A stretch of DNA of 64,000 nucleotides from Actinoplanes xinjiangensis (GTDB lineage: Bacteria; Actinomycetota; Actinomycetes; Mycobacteriales; Micromonosporaceae): assembly GCF_003148685.1 (NCBI RefSeq), contig NZ_QGGR01000002.1:620001-684000 (forward strand), given 5' to 3'. Positions 52,674-61,655 of the stretch are shown one piece after another. The notes beneath the pieces were generated by a model that was not told the DNA's origin, searched no databases, and saw only the letters and a program-made list of their open reading frames with translations. A program made the position numbers and the translations under genes. Positions within the stretch are counted from its first letter, which is position 1. The number at the start of each line of letters is the position of its first letter.

Positions 52674-53372
52674 TCAGCCCAGCAGGGTGACCTTGGCCGA
52701 GTCCAGGTCGTAACGGGCGCCGACGACCTTCATGTGCCCGGCCTCGACCTTCTCACGGAGGATGGCGCTCTGCGCCAGAAGAGCGGCGGCCTGGGCCTTC
52801 ACGTTCGCCTGGACACCCTTCTCGACGGCGTCCGGGTCGTTGGCGTACGGCCCGACGACCGGAGTGAGCGCGTCGACGATCGTCTGGATGTGACCGGGCG
52901 CCGAACCGCCGGAGCGCACGCAGCCCTGGGTGGCCGCGACCGCGCCGCACCGCTCGTGGCCGAGCACCATGACCAGCGGCGGCACGAACTCCTCGGCCGC
53001 GTACTCCATGCTGCCCAGCAGGAGCGAGTCCACCACGTTGCCGGCGACCCGGTTCACGAACAGGTCACCGAGGCCCTGGTCGAACAGCAGCTCGGGAGCG
53101 ACCCGCGAGTCCGCGCAGCTCAGGATGATCGCGACCGGGTGCTGGCCCTTCGCGATGGCCCCGATCCGCTCGCGGCTCAGGTGCGGGTGCTTGGCCTTGC
53201 CGGAGATGAAGCGCTTGTTGCCGGCCATCAGGTTCGCGAGGACCTTCTCCGGGGACATGCCCGGTTCCGTGGCCATCGCGGCCGAGGATGCGAGACCGCC
53301 CAGGGCGATCGATCCGGCAACGGCACCGCTCGCACCGAGGAAGTGGCGGCGGTGGAGCTTCGACTGCAGCAA
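52674..53372 (-). CDS. Beta-carbonic anhydrase with twin-arginine export signal
   Basis: Zinc enzyme interconverting CO2 and bicarbonate. The 232-residue protein begins MLQSKLHRRHFLGASGAVAG, a Tat-type signal (R-R-x-F-L), so it should be exported folded. The zinc ligands are clear: Cys in ILSCADSRVAPE, then His and Cys in VLGHERCGAVAATQG; the Asp-Arg dyad of SCADSR is present. The start is TTG 53372, supported by AGGAGA five bases upstream. Most beta-carbonic anhydrases are cytoplasmic, so the export is notable. It is divergent from the acyl-CoA dehydrogenase gene. Confidence 0.9.
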   Translation of the reverse strand: MLQSKLHRRHFLGASGAVAGSIALGGLASSAAMATEPGMSPEKVLANLMAGNKRFISGKAKHPHLSRERIGAIAKGQHPVAIILSCADSRVAPELLFDQGLGDLFVNRVAGNVVDSLLLGSMEYAAEEFVPPLVMVLGHERCGAVAATQGCVRSGGSAPGHIQTIVDALTPVVGPYANDPDAVEKGVQANVKAQAAALLAQSAILREKVEAGHMKVVGARYDLDSAKVTLLG

Positions 53373-53517
53373 TGGACTCTCCTGAACATTCGTCGGCGGT
53401 TACGCCCCGACTGTTCGGCCCGCGCGGGCCGCGCCGAAGGGGTGCAACCGAATGCCTACCGACCGCTACCACTCGGTAACGCGAGTGCGTAGCGTGGCCC
53501 TCAGGAGGGGGTGTGCG

Positions 53518-55386
53518 ATGAGCACGAACGTCTCGGAGAAACAGGCACGGCAGACGGCTGAGGCCGCCCGCGAGTCCGAGTGGCGACAGCCCAGCTTCGG
53601 CAAGGAACTCTTCCTGGGCCGCTTCCGTCTCGACCTGATCCACCCACGGCCGGCACCCACGCCACGGCCGGAGTTCCTCGACCGCCTGGCGGAGTACCTG
53701 CGCTCCGAGGTGGACGGTGCCCGCATCGAGCGGGAGGCGCGCATCCCCGACGAGGTCTTCCACGGTCTCGCGGCTCTCGGCGCGTTCGGGATGAAGATCG
53801 ACCGGGAGTACGGCGGTCTCGGACTGTCCCACCTGCACTACTGCCAGGCGCTGACGATGACCGGCTCGGTGAACGCGGCGGTCGGGGCGCTGCTCTCCGC
53901 GCACCAGTCGATCGGCGTACCGCAGCCGCTGAAGATGTTCGGCACACCCGAGCAGAAGAAGGCGTTCCTGCCCCGGCTGGCGGCCGGTGAGGTGTCCGCG
54001 TTCCTGCTCACCGAGCCGGACGTCGGTTCCGACCCGGCCCGGCTCGGCACGGTGGCCGAGCCGGTCGAGGGCGGCTTCCGGCTCAACGGCGTGAAGCTGT
54101 GGGCCACCAACGGCACGGTAGCCACCCTGCTCGTGGTGATGGCCCGCGTCCCGGAGAAGGGCATCACCGCGTTCGTGGTCGAGGGCGATTCGCCGGGCAT
54201 CACGGTGGAGCGGCGCAACGCCTTCCTCGGCCTGCGCGGCCTGGAGAACAGCGTGACTCGCTTCCACGACGTGTTCGTGCCCGAGGCGAACGTGATCGGT
54301 GGGCTCGGCCGGGGCCTGCGGATCGCGCTGACCACACTGAACACCGGCCGGCTGTCCCTGCCGGCGATGTGTGTGGGCGCCGGTAAACGGGCGCTGGCGA
54401 TCGCCCGTGAGTGGTCGGCGGACCGGGTGCAGTGGGGCCGGCCGGTCGGCTCGCACGAGGCGGTGGCCAAGAAGATCGCGTTCATCGCGGCGTCCACCTA
54501 CGCCATGGAGTCCATGCTGGACCTGTGCTGCCTGATCGCCGACGACCAGCGCAACGACATCCGGATCGAGGCGGCGCTGGTCAAGCTGTTCGCCAGTGAG
54601 ATCGCCTGGCAGGTCGCCGACGAGCTGGTCCAGATCCGCGGCGGCCGGGGCTACGAGACGGCCGAGTCGCTGACCGCCCGTGGCGAGCGGCCCTCGGAGA
54701 CCGAGCAGATTCTGCGGGACCTGCGGATCAACCGGATCTTCGAGGGCTCGACCGAGATCATGCACCTGCTGATCGCCCGGGAGGCGGTGGACGCGCACCT
54801 CTCGGTGGCGGGCGACATCATCGACCCGGAGGCGGATCTGGGCCGCAAGGCACGCGCCGGGGCGCGGGCCGGGGCGTTCTACGCGCGGTGGCTGCCCACC
54901 CTCGCGGTGGGCCAGGGTCAGAATCCCTCGGCGTACGGCGAGTTCGGCCCCCTGGCGGCCCATCTGCGGTACGTGGAGCGCACGTCCCGCAAGCTGGCCC
55001 GGTCGACGTTCTGGGGGATGTCCCGCTGGCAGGGACGGCTGGAACGCAAGCAGGCGTTCCTGGGCCGGATAGTGGACATCGGCGCCGAACTGTTCGCCAT
55101 GTCGGCGGTCTGCGTGCGGGCCCGGGCCGAGCGCGACGACCGCCCCGAGGGCCGTGAGCTGGCCGACCTGTTCTGCCGGCAGGCCCGGCTCCGGGTCGAG
55201 GCGAGGTTCGCCGCCCTGTGGGACAACACCGACCGCCTGGACGTGACGGCCGCCGAGCGGGTGCTGGCCGGCCGCTACACCTTCCTGGAGGAGGGTGTGA
55301 TCGCCCCCGCGTCGGACGCGCCCTGGGTGGCCCCGTGGTCGCCGGGCGCGAGCACCGTCGAGGACGTGCGCCGGCGCCTGCGATGA
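53518..55386 (+). CDS. Long acyl-CoA dehydrogenase (VLCAD/FadE-like) with C-terminal extension
   Basis: A 622-residue FAD enzyme. The N-terminal two-thirds is a standard acyl-CoA dehydrogenase (FLLTEPDVGSDPARLGTVAE; VKLWATNGTVATLLVVMARV; RVQWGRPVGSHEAVAKKIAF). A catalytic Glu lies in NRIFEGSTEIMHLLIAREAV. The last ~190 residues form a helical extension, as in the mitochondrial very-long-chain and ACAD9 enzymes, where it aids membrane or dimer contact. It probably starts beta-oxidation of long chains. ATG 53518 has AGGAGGGGG upstream. It is a single gene ending in a 32-base palindrome. Confidence 0.9.
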   Translation: MSTNVSEKQARQTAEAARESEWRQPSFGKELFLGRFRLDLIHPRPAPTPRPEFLDRLAEYLRSEVDGARIEREARIPDEVFHGLAALGAFGMKIDREYGGLGLSHLHYCQALTMTGSVNAAVGALLSAHQSIGVPQPLKMFGTPEQKKAFLPRLAAGEVSAFLLTEPDVGSDPARLGTVAEPVEGGFRLNGVKLWATNGTVATLLVVMARVPEKGITAFVVEGDSPGITVERRNAFLGLRGLENSVTRFHDVFVPEANVIGGLGRGLRIALTTLNTGRLSLPAMCVGAGKRALAIAREWSADRVQWGRPVGSHEAVAKKIAFIAASTYAMESMLDLCCLIADDQRNDIRIEAALVKLFASEIAWQVADELVQIRGGRGYETAESLTARGERPSETEQILRDLRINRIFEGSTEIMHLLIAREAVDAHLSVAGDIIDPEADLGRKARAGARAGAFYARWLPTLAVGQGQNPSAYGEFGPLAAHLRYVERTSRKLARSTFWGMSRWQGRLERKQAFLGRIVDIGAELFAMSAVCVRARAERDDRPEGRELADLFCRQARLRVEARFAALWDNTDRLDVTAAERVLAGRYTFLEEGVIAPASDAPWVAPWSPGASTVEDVRRRLR

Positions 55387-55389
55387 GCG

Positions 55390-55421
55390 ACGTCCCCGGG
55401 CCCGCGCGGGCCCGGGGACGT
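55390..55421. terminator. Perfect 32-base palindrome between convergent genes
   Basis: ACGTCCCCGGGCCCGC (55390-55405) is followed immediately by its exact inverted copy (55406-55421). It lies four bases past the acyl-CoA dehydrogenase stop and 14 bases before the end of the GH18 gene, well placed to end both transcripts. Confidence 0.8.
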
Positions 55422-55434
55422 GTTCGTCCTCGTC

Positions 55435-57039
55435 TCAGCTGGTGACCGGCTCACCCGGCACGACGAACAGCGGCTTCCACGGGTCGTCCGGACTGATCGG
55501 GTACTCGGTCGACGGGGCGTCGCCGGTGCTGGTCCAGCGGGCCTCGTACGGCAGCCCCTCGAAGAGCACCTTCTGCCCGCGGGAGTAGACCGTCTCCGGG
55601 TTCCACTGGTCGGTCACCCCGGTGACCGTCGGGCTCGGTGACGGCGCCACGTCGGTCGAGGTCACCGGGCCGATCACCGACCACGGGGTGGGTGTGGCCG
55701 AGTCGCCGCCGGCTGACGGGTCGGTGCCCTGGTTGGCCCACTTGGCCTCGTAGACGACACCGTGCCAGACGACCTTGTAGCCGCGCACGTACTGGGCGGT
55801 GAGCCGCCACACCGGGTACGGGCTCTTCGCCGGGTCGTCGGTGACCGACGACTGCTCCGGGATGGTCACCGCGTCCCGCCCGGAGTCGCCCACGATGGCG
55901 CCCGGCAGGTCGGCGAAGACCTTGGAGAACGCCAGCTTCTCCTGGGAGACGCCGCTGCACGTGTTGGAGTGGACGACCACGTTGGTGAAGGTGCCGGTGC
56001 ACGGGGCGTCCCGGTTCAGCGACCACATCGACACCCGGCCGAGGCCGTTGTCGACGGCGAAGGCGGCCAGCCCCTGCGCGTCGGCGACGGTGAACCGCTC
56101 GGCGTCGATGTCGTTCTGCCCGATCATCGGGGTGGCCCCGATCCGCGACCACACCTCGGGCCCGGTCAGCTGCACACCGAGCCGCAGGTAGAGGTCGGAC
56201 AGCTGCTTGTGGGTGGCCTCCAGCGCGCTCTCGCCGAGCTCCAGCATGTCCGGGCTGGAACCGCCGGTGCCGTAGTCCATGATCATGACGTTGACGCCGC
56301 GCAGCGCGACCCCACCCTCCAGGGTGGTCCGTACCGCGGCGATGCCGTCGACGGTGAGACCGGTCGGGGCGACCGGCAGGGTCATCCACACGTCCAGGTT
56401 CTCGCCGGCCGCCTTCCGCTCGGCCTGCAGCGTCTTCAACGCGAGGGCGCGGCGCTGCAGGGAGGCCTGGTCGGCGACGGCGGTGCCCTCGATGTCCAGG
56501 TCCAGGGTGTCGAGCTGGTAGCGGCGCACCAGTTGCCGGTAGGCGTCGGTCAGCCGCGCCTGGTCGGTGCAGGCCACCGCCAGCTCGGTGTTGGTCAGGC
56601 CGCCGACGCTGAGCATGACGTCGCCGCCCGCCGCCCGCAGCTGTTCGATCCGGCGGTCCAGCTCCAGCGACGCGGCCGCCTCGTCCGGCGTGTAGGCGCC
56701 GCCCCAGCTGGGCGCGCACCCGTCCTCGGGGTCGGCGACCACGAACGCGAGGGCCACGTCGTTGGCCGGGTTCACCGCCGGGTCCTGGAACTCGAACGTC
56801 GGGGTGAGCGTGACGTCGACGTACGGCACCGCCCATGATTTGACGGCCGGGCCGGCGTTGTCCCGGTAGTGCACCACCGCGGCCGCACCACCGGCGCCGA
56901 GCCCGGCCACCACCAGGATCAGGAAACCGAGCCGCAGCCAGGACAGCTTCTGCGCCGGCGCGTCGGGTTCCTGCCAGTCCGGGTCGGCGAGCGGGTCGTC
57001 CGGTTCCGGCCGCGCCAACTGCGGGGTGGCGGTCTGCAT
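55435..57039 (-). CDS. Membrane-anchored GH18 chitinase-like enzyme with tandem CBM5/12-type modules
   Basis: A 534-residue type II membrane protein: a cytoplasmic tail, then one helix (LRLGFLILVVAGLGAGGAAA). The catalytic region (about 70-380) contains LDTLDLDIEGTAV near residue 178, which keeps the GH18 D-x-x-D-x-D-x-E with its proton-donor Glu. MLSVGG precedes it, as in chitinase D-like enzymes. Two chitin-binding-like modules end it (VWHGVVYEAKWANQGTDPS and VLFEGLPYEARWTSTGDAPS). It should cut beta-1,4-GlcNAc polymer outside the cell. ATG 57039 has GAGAGG upstream. It is divergent from the GT2-EAL gene with a 179-base gap, which suggests they act on one polymer. Confidence 0.9.
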   Translation of the reverse strand: MQTATPQLARPEPDDPLADPDWQEPDAPAQKLSWLRLGFLILVVAGLGAGGAAAVVHYRDNAGPAVKSWAVPYVDVTLTPTFEFQDPAVNPANDVALAFVVADPEDGCAPSWGGAYTPDEAAASLELDRRIEQLRAAGGDVMLSVGGLTNTELAVACTDQARLTDAYRQLVRRYQLDTLDLDIEGTAVADQASLQRRALALKTLQAERKAAGENLDVWMTLPVAPTGLTVDGIAAVRTTLEGGVALRGVNVMIMDYGTGGSSPDMLELGESALEATHKQLSDLYLRLGVQLTGPEVWSRIGATPMIGQNDIDAERFTVADAQGLAAFAVDNGLGRVSMWSLNRDAPCTGTFTNVVVHSNTCSGVSQEKLAFSKVFADLPGAIVGDSGRDAVTIPEQSSVTDDPAKSPYPVWRLTAQYVRGYKVVWHGVVYEAKWANQGTDPSAGGDSATPTPWSVIGPVTSTDVAPSPSPTVTGVTDQWNPETVYSRGQKVLFEGLPYEARWTSTGDAPSTEYPISPDDPWKPLFVVPGEPVTS

Positions 57040-57218
57040 GGTGGGCCTCTCGATCGCGGGTCTTCGTCGGCCTCTCGAATCGGCAGGTGCCGGCCCCGCT
57101 GAAGGCAACCGGCCGGAAACCTTCAAGCGACCCGGCTGACCGGCCGATGGTGCCGGTCGACGGGCACCGGCGGAACGCGCCGGGACCGGCGTCCCATCCC
57201 CAGTGAGAGGCCATCCCC

Positions 57219-60200
57219 ATGCAGCGCACCCCGGTGGACCAACACCGGCCCGACACCCCTCGGCAGTGGGGCGCGGACCGGCGGTCGGCGCCCCACCCGC
57301 TGACTCCGCCGCCCGTCTCCGAAGGCCGGATCGCCCGCGGCCGGCTCGCGATCGTCCTGACCATCGCGGTCTGGGCCTGCTACATCGCCTACACGGTGTT
57401 CGAGCAGTTCGTCGTCGGCAAGGCGAGCGAGCCGAAACTCGTCGTCGAGGCGATCGTCTACATGCTGGTGGTCACCGCGCTGATGGGGTCGGCGATGGCC
57501 TACCTGATCACCCGGATCGGCTTCTTCTACCGCAGCCGGGCGCACCACCGGGTGCCGCGGATCGTGCTCGACCCGTTCCTGGCCGGCCCGACCCCGACGG
57601 TGACCGTTCTGGTGCCCTCCTATCAGGAGGACGAGCGGGTCATCCGGACCACGCTGCTGTCGGCGGCGCTCCAGGAGTACCCGGGTCTGCGGGTGACGCT
57701 GCTCATCGACGACCCGCAGCAGCCGAAGACGCGGGCCGCGCGTGACCTGCTGCTCGCCGCCCGCGCCCTGCCCGGCGCGATCGAATCCGAACTGGCCGTG
57801 CCGTTCAGCCGCGCGCAGAACGCCTACGACCGGTTCGAGACGGGGCTCGACAGCCGGGACACCCGCGTCACGACCGTCGACGACATGCGGGACCTCGCGG
57901 CCGAGTACCAGTCCGCGGTCGGCTGGCTGTACGGCCTGGGTCACCGGCAGGAGGTGGTCGACCACACCGACACCTTCTTCGTCGAGCACATCGTCAACCG
58001 GCTCGCCGGTGACCTCGGCACGATCGCCGAGGCTCTGGAGCGCGGCGCCGCCGAGGAGGCGGTCCTGCCGGTCGAGCGGATGATCCAGCTCTACCGCCGG
58101 CTGATGGCGATCTTCGACGCGACGGTGACGAGCTTCGAGCGCAAGCGGTACGTGTCGCTGTCGCCGGAGCCGAACAAGGCGATGAACCTGAACAGCTACA
58201 TCGGCCTGATGGGTGGCAGCTACCAGGAGGTCAGCACCCCGATGGGGATCGCCCTGGTCTCCGCCGGGGCCGGCCGCGCCGAACTCACCATCCCGAACCC
58301 GGACTACGTGCTCACCCTGGACGCCGACAGCGTGCTGCTGCCGGAGTACGCGCTGCGGCTGGTGCACCTGATGGAGCAGGGCGCGTACGCCCAGTGCGCG
58401 GTGTCGCAGACGCCGTACAGCGCGTTCCCCGGCGCGGCGACCCGGCTGGAGCGGATCTCCGGGGCCACCACCGACATCCAGCACATCGTGCACCAGGGCA
58501 TGACCCACTACGGTGCGACGTTCTGGGTCGGCGCGAACGCGGTGCTGCGCAAGAAGGCGCTCGACGACATCTGCGAGGCCGCCTACGAGGGCGACTGGGA
58601 GATCAAGCGGTACATCCAGGACCGTACGGTCATCGAGGACACCGAGTCGACGATCGACCTCGGGGTGCGCGGCTGGACGCTGTACAACTACCCGGAGCGG
58701 ATGGCCTACAGCGCCACCCCGCCGGACTTCGGCTCGCTCGCCATCCAGCGGCAGCGCTGGGCCAACGGCGGCCTGCTCATCCTGTCCCGGCTCAAGGACC
58801 AGTTCCGGGCCAAGGCGGCACGCGGGCAGAAGAACCGCTTCGGTGAGCTGTTCCTCCGGGTGAACTACATGGCCTCCATCTTCTGGAGCTCCATCTGCCT
58901 GGTGATCATGCTGGCGTACCCGTTCAACGCCGACCTGCTCAACCCGGTGCTGCTGCTGGTGTCGGTGCCGTACTTCATGATGATGGCCGCCGACCTGAAG
59001 TACGTCGGCTACAAGCGCATGGACATCCTGCGCATCTACGGTTTCAACCTGATCCTGCTGCCGGTCAACCTCTCCGGCAGTTTCGCCTCGATCCTGCAGC
59101 TGCTGACCGGCGAGAAGAGCCAGTTCAAACGTACGCCGAAGGTCCGCAACCGGACGACGGCGGCGACCACCTACCTGCTCGCCCCGATCGCCCTGATCGC
59201 GCTCTGCGCCTACACCGTGGTCCGCGACGTCCAGCTGGGACAGTGGGCGAACCTGGTCTTCGCCGTGATCAACCTGGTCCTCGCCTCGTACGCGATGATC
59301 GCCTTCGTCGGCGTCGGCAACACCGTGGTCGACCTGCTCACCCACCTGAAGGGCTGGCTGTACCGCCCGGTGCAGCCGAAGAGGGCCCGCTCGGCCGCCC
59401 CGTCGGCGAAACCGGCCGCGGCCGGGCACGCCGAGAACCGTGCGATGGCCGGCGCGATCGGCGACTGGGCGTCGGTGCTGCACTACGGCGCCGAGGGCAA
59501 CTCGCCCGGCATGGTCGCGGTCCGGTCGTCGCAGGCCGCCGCCGCCAGCCGCCGCGGTGCCCGGGCCCCGCAGGTGTCCAGCTCGTTCGAGGAGTACACC
59601 TTCTTCACCGTCTTCCAGCCGATCTTCGAGCTGGAGTCCGGCGAGGTGGCCGGCTACGAGGCGCTGACCCGGTTCGCCGACGGCAGCAGCCCCGACCAGG
59701 GTCTGGCCGACGCCCGGGCGCAGGGCCGGCACATCGACCTGGACGCCGCGCTGGTCCGGGCCGCGATGGCCTCGGCCGCCTCACTGCCGGAGGGCACCTG
59801 GCTGTCGGTCAACGTCTCGGCCGGGCTGCTGCGCCGGCCCCGGGAGCTGGAGCAACTGGTCGCCGAGAGCGACCGGCCGATCGTCCTGGAGATCGACGGC
59901 GCCGACCCGGACGACCTCACCGATCTGCCGGCCGGGGTGCGCATCGCGGTCGACGACGCCGGCGCCGGCTACGACAGCCTGGCCCGGATGGAGTCGCTGA
60001 AGCCGGCGTTCCTCAAACTGGGCCGCCAGTCGCTGACCGGGGTGGAGACCGAGGGTGCCCGGCGTGCGTCGATCCGGTCGCTCGTCGAGTTCGCCCGGGA
60101 GAACGGCTGCACCGTGATCGCCGAGGGCATCGAGTCGGCGCCTCAGCGGGACGCGCTGGCCGCCTGCGGCGTACCGCTGGGTCAGGGTTTCTATCTCGGC

Positions 60201-60248
60201 AAACCGGTGCCGCTGGAACGTGCCCTGGCCGACGCCGCCGGCCGCTGA
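57219..60248 (+). CDS. Processive GT2 polysaccharide synthase fused to a degenerate EAL domain
   Basis: A 1009-residue membrane protein. Residues 1-~745 are a BcsA/chitin-synthase-like GT2: two N-terminal helices, TVTVLVPSYQEDERVIRTTL, LIDDPQQ (~163), LDADSVL (~367), VIEDTES and the processive Q-x-x-R-W in QRQRWANGG (~510). About five C-terminal helices follow. The insert between the first two Asp motifs is ~200 residues, much longer than usual. Residues about 795-1005 form an EAL phosphodiesterase-like domain with YEALTRF, SVNVSA, VDDAGAGYDSL, VIAEGIES and GQGFYLGKP. The usual K-x-D is KLG in AFLKLGRQS, and E-L-T-E is EIDG, so it probably binds c-di-GMP without cutting it. That would regulate polymer synthesis. 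Confidence 0.88.
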   Translation: MQRTPVDQHRPDTPRQWGADRRSAPHPLTPPPVSEGRIARGRLAIVLTIAVWACYIAYTVFEQFVVGKASEPKLVVEAIVYMLVVTALMGSAMAYLITRIGFFYRSRAHHRVPRIVLDPFLAGPTPTVTVLVPSYQEDERVIRTTLLSAALQEYPGLRVTLLIDDPQQPKTRAARDLLLAARALPGAIESELAVPFSRAQNAYDRFETGLDSRDTRVTTVDDMRDLAAEYQSAVGWLYGLGHRQEVVDHTDTFFVEHIVNRLAGDLGTIAEALERGAAEEAVLPVERMIQLYRRLMAIFDATVTSFERKRYVSLSPEPNKAMNLNSYIGLMGGSYQEVSTPMGIALVSAGAGRAELTIPNPDYVLTLDADSVLLPEYALRLVHLMEQGAYAQCAVSQTPYSAFPGAATRLERISGATTDIQHIVHQGMTHYGATFWVGANAVLRKKALDDICEAAYEGDWEIKRYIQDRTVIEDTESTIDLGVRGWTLYNYPERMAYSATPPDFGSLAIQRQRWANGGLLILSRLKDQFRAKAARGQKNRFGELFLRVNYMASIFWSSICLVIMLAYPFNADLLNPVLLLVSVPYFMMMAADLKYVGYKRMDILRIYGFNLILLPVNLSGSFASILQLLTGEKSQFKRTPKVRNRTTAATTYLLAPIALIALCAYTVVRDVQLGQWANLVFAVINLVLASYAMIAFVGVGNTVVDLLTHLKGWLYRPVQPKRARSAAPSAKPAAAGHAENRAMAGAIGDWASVLHYGAEGNSPGMVAVRSSQAAAASRRGARAPQVSSSFEEYTFFTVFQPIFELESGEVAGYEALTRFADGSSPDQGLADARAQGRHIDLDAALVRAAMASAASLPEGTWLSVNVSAGLLRRPRELEQLVAESDRPIVLEIDGADPDDLTDLPAGVRIAVDDAGAGYDSLARMESLKPAFLKLGRQSLTGVETEGARRASIRSLVEFARENGCTVIAEGIESAPQRDALAACGVPLGQGFYLGKPVPLERALADAAGR

Positions 60249-60254
60249 CCGCAC

Positions 60255-60287
60255 AGAAGGGCCGCCCCCGTGGGGAGCGGCCCTTCT
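60255..60287. terminator. Bidirectional terminator with T tail
   Basis: AGAAGGGCCGC (60255-60265) pairs with GCGGCCCTTCT (60277-60287) around an 11-base loop, followed by TCGTGT. It lies between the convergent GT2-EAL and ferredoxin reductase genes. Confidence 0.8.
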
Positions 60288-60302
60288 TCGTGTCGCGGGA
60301 TC

Positions 60303-61655
60303 TCAGCCGCGGGAGATGGTGGTCATCTCGTCGCGGTCGACGACCTTGATCCGCTTGCGGCCGTGCGGCTCGCCGAGCGCGATCTCGTGGGCGTCCAGCA
60401 GCTGCCAGCCGGCCCAGGTGGTGATGGGCAGGCCGCGCTGCTCCAGGTAGGCGATCGGGGCGGCCGGGTCACCGTCGGGCGCGACCGGCAGCCGGCCCGC
60501 CGCCTCGTCCGCCAGGAGGCTGGCGACCGTCTCGCCGGAGCAGCCCTTGGTGTGACCGATCAGGCCGACCGGGCCACGCTTGATCCAGCCCGCCACGTAG
60601 GTGCCCGGCACGTGCTCACCGTCCAGGTCGATGACCCGGCCGGCGGCGTGCGGGATGGTGCCGGTACGGGTGTCGAACGGCAGGTCCGGCAGGGCACTGC
60701 TGAGGTAGCCGACGGCCCGGTAGACGGCCTGGACCGGCCAGTCGGTGAACTCGCCGGTGCCACGGACCCAGCCGTCGCCGGTCAGCTCCTGGGTCTCGGT
60801 GCGCAGGCCGACGACGCGGCCGTCCTCACCGAGCACCTCGACCGGCGCCTGGAGGAAGTACAGGTGCAGGCGGCGCGGCCGGTCCCGGGGGTCGCGGACC
60901 GCCCAGTTCTGCAGGATGTCGACGCACATCTTGATGTGCCGGGTCTGGCGCATCGCCTCCAGGCTGGCCTCGTCGAACTCGATGCCCTCCGGGTGGACGA
61001 TCACCTCGACGTTCGGCGAGTGGTCCAGCTCCCGCAGCTCCTGCGGGGTGAACTTGACCTGCCCCGGGCCGCGGCGGGAGAACAGGTGCACGTCGGTGAC
61101 CGGGCTCGCCTTCAGCGCCTGGTACACGTTGTCCGGGATCTCGGTGACCAGCAGCTCGTCGGCGGTCTTGGCGAGGATCCTGGCCACGTCGATGGCCACG
61201 TTGCCGGCGCCGATGACGGCGACCTCCCTGGCCTCCAGCGGCCACTCGCGCGGCACGTCCGGGTGGCCGTTGAACCAGGAGGCGAAGTCGGCGCCGCCGA
61301 AGCTGCCCTGGAGGTCGATGCCCGGGATGTCCAGCGAGCGGTCCTTCTCGGCACCGGTGGAGATCACCGTGGCATCGTAGAAGCGGTTCAGCTCCTCCGG
61401 CTTCACGTCGACGCCGTAGGAGACGTTGCCGACGAAGCGGATCCGCGGGTTGTCCAGGATCCGGAAGAGGGCGTTGACGATCTCCTTGATCCGGGGGTGG
61501 TCCGGCGCCACGCCGTACCGGATCAGGCCGTAAGGGGTGGGCAGCTTGTCGAAGATGTCGACGGTGACCGTCTCCGATGCCTTGATCAGATGGTCGGCGG
61601 CGTAGATACCGGCCGGACCGGCTCCGATGACGGCAACTCGCAGGGGGCGGTTCAT
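60303..61655 (-). CDS. fprA: FprA-type NADPH-ferredoxin reductase
   Basis: FAD enzyme of the adrenodoxin reductase family that passes electrons between NADPH and ferredoxin, for example for P450 systems. The 450-residue protein has the FAD site VAVIGAGPAGIYAADHLIK, the PTPYGLIRYGVAPDHPRIK segment typical of mycobacterial FprA, and the NADP site VAVIGAGNVAIDVARILAK. The C-terminal GWIKRGPVGLIGHTKGCSGE closes the flavin site. It starts at ATG 61655. A perfect AACCTAGGTT palindrome lies 76 bases upstream. No ferredoxin or P450 gene is adjacent. Confidence 0.94.
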   Translation of the reverse strand: MNRPLRVAVIGAGPAGIYAADHLIKASETVTVDIFDKLPTPYGLIRYGVAPDHPRIKEIVNALFRILDNPRIRFVGNVSYGVDVKPEELNRFYDATVISTGAEKDRSLDIPGIDLQGSFGGADFASWFNGHPDVPREWPLEAREVAVIGAGNVAIDVARILAKTADELLVTEIPDNVYQALKASPVTDVHLFSRRGPGQVKFTPQELRELDHSPNVEVIVHPEGIEFDEASLEAMRQTRHIKMCVDILQNWAVRDPRDRPRRLHLYFLQAPVEVLGEDGRVVGLRTETQELTGDGWVRGTGEFTDWPVQAVYRAVGYLSSALPDLPFDTRTGTIPHAAGRVIDLDGEHVPGTYVAGWIKRGPVGLIGHTKGCSGETVASLLADEAAGRLPVAPDGDPAAPIAYLEQRGLPITTWAGWQLLDAHEIALGEPHGRKRIKVVDRDEMTTISRG

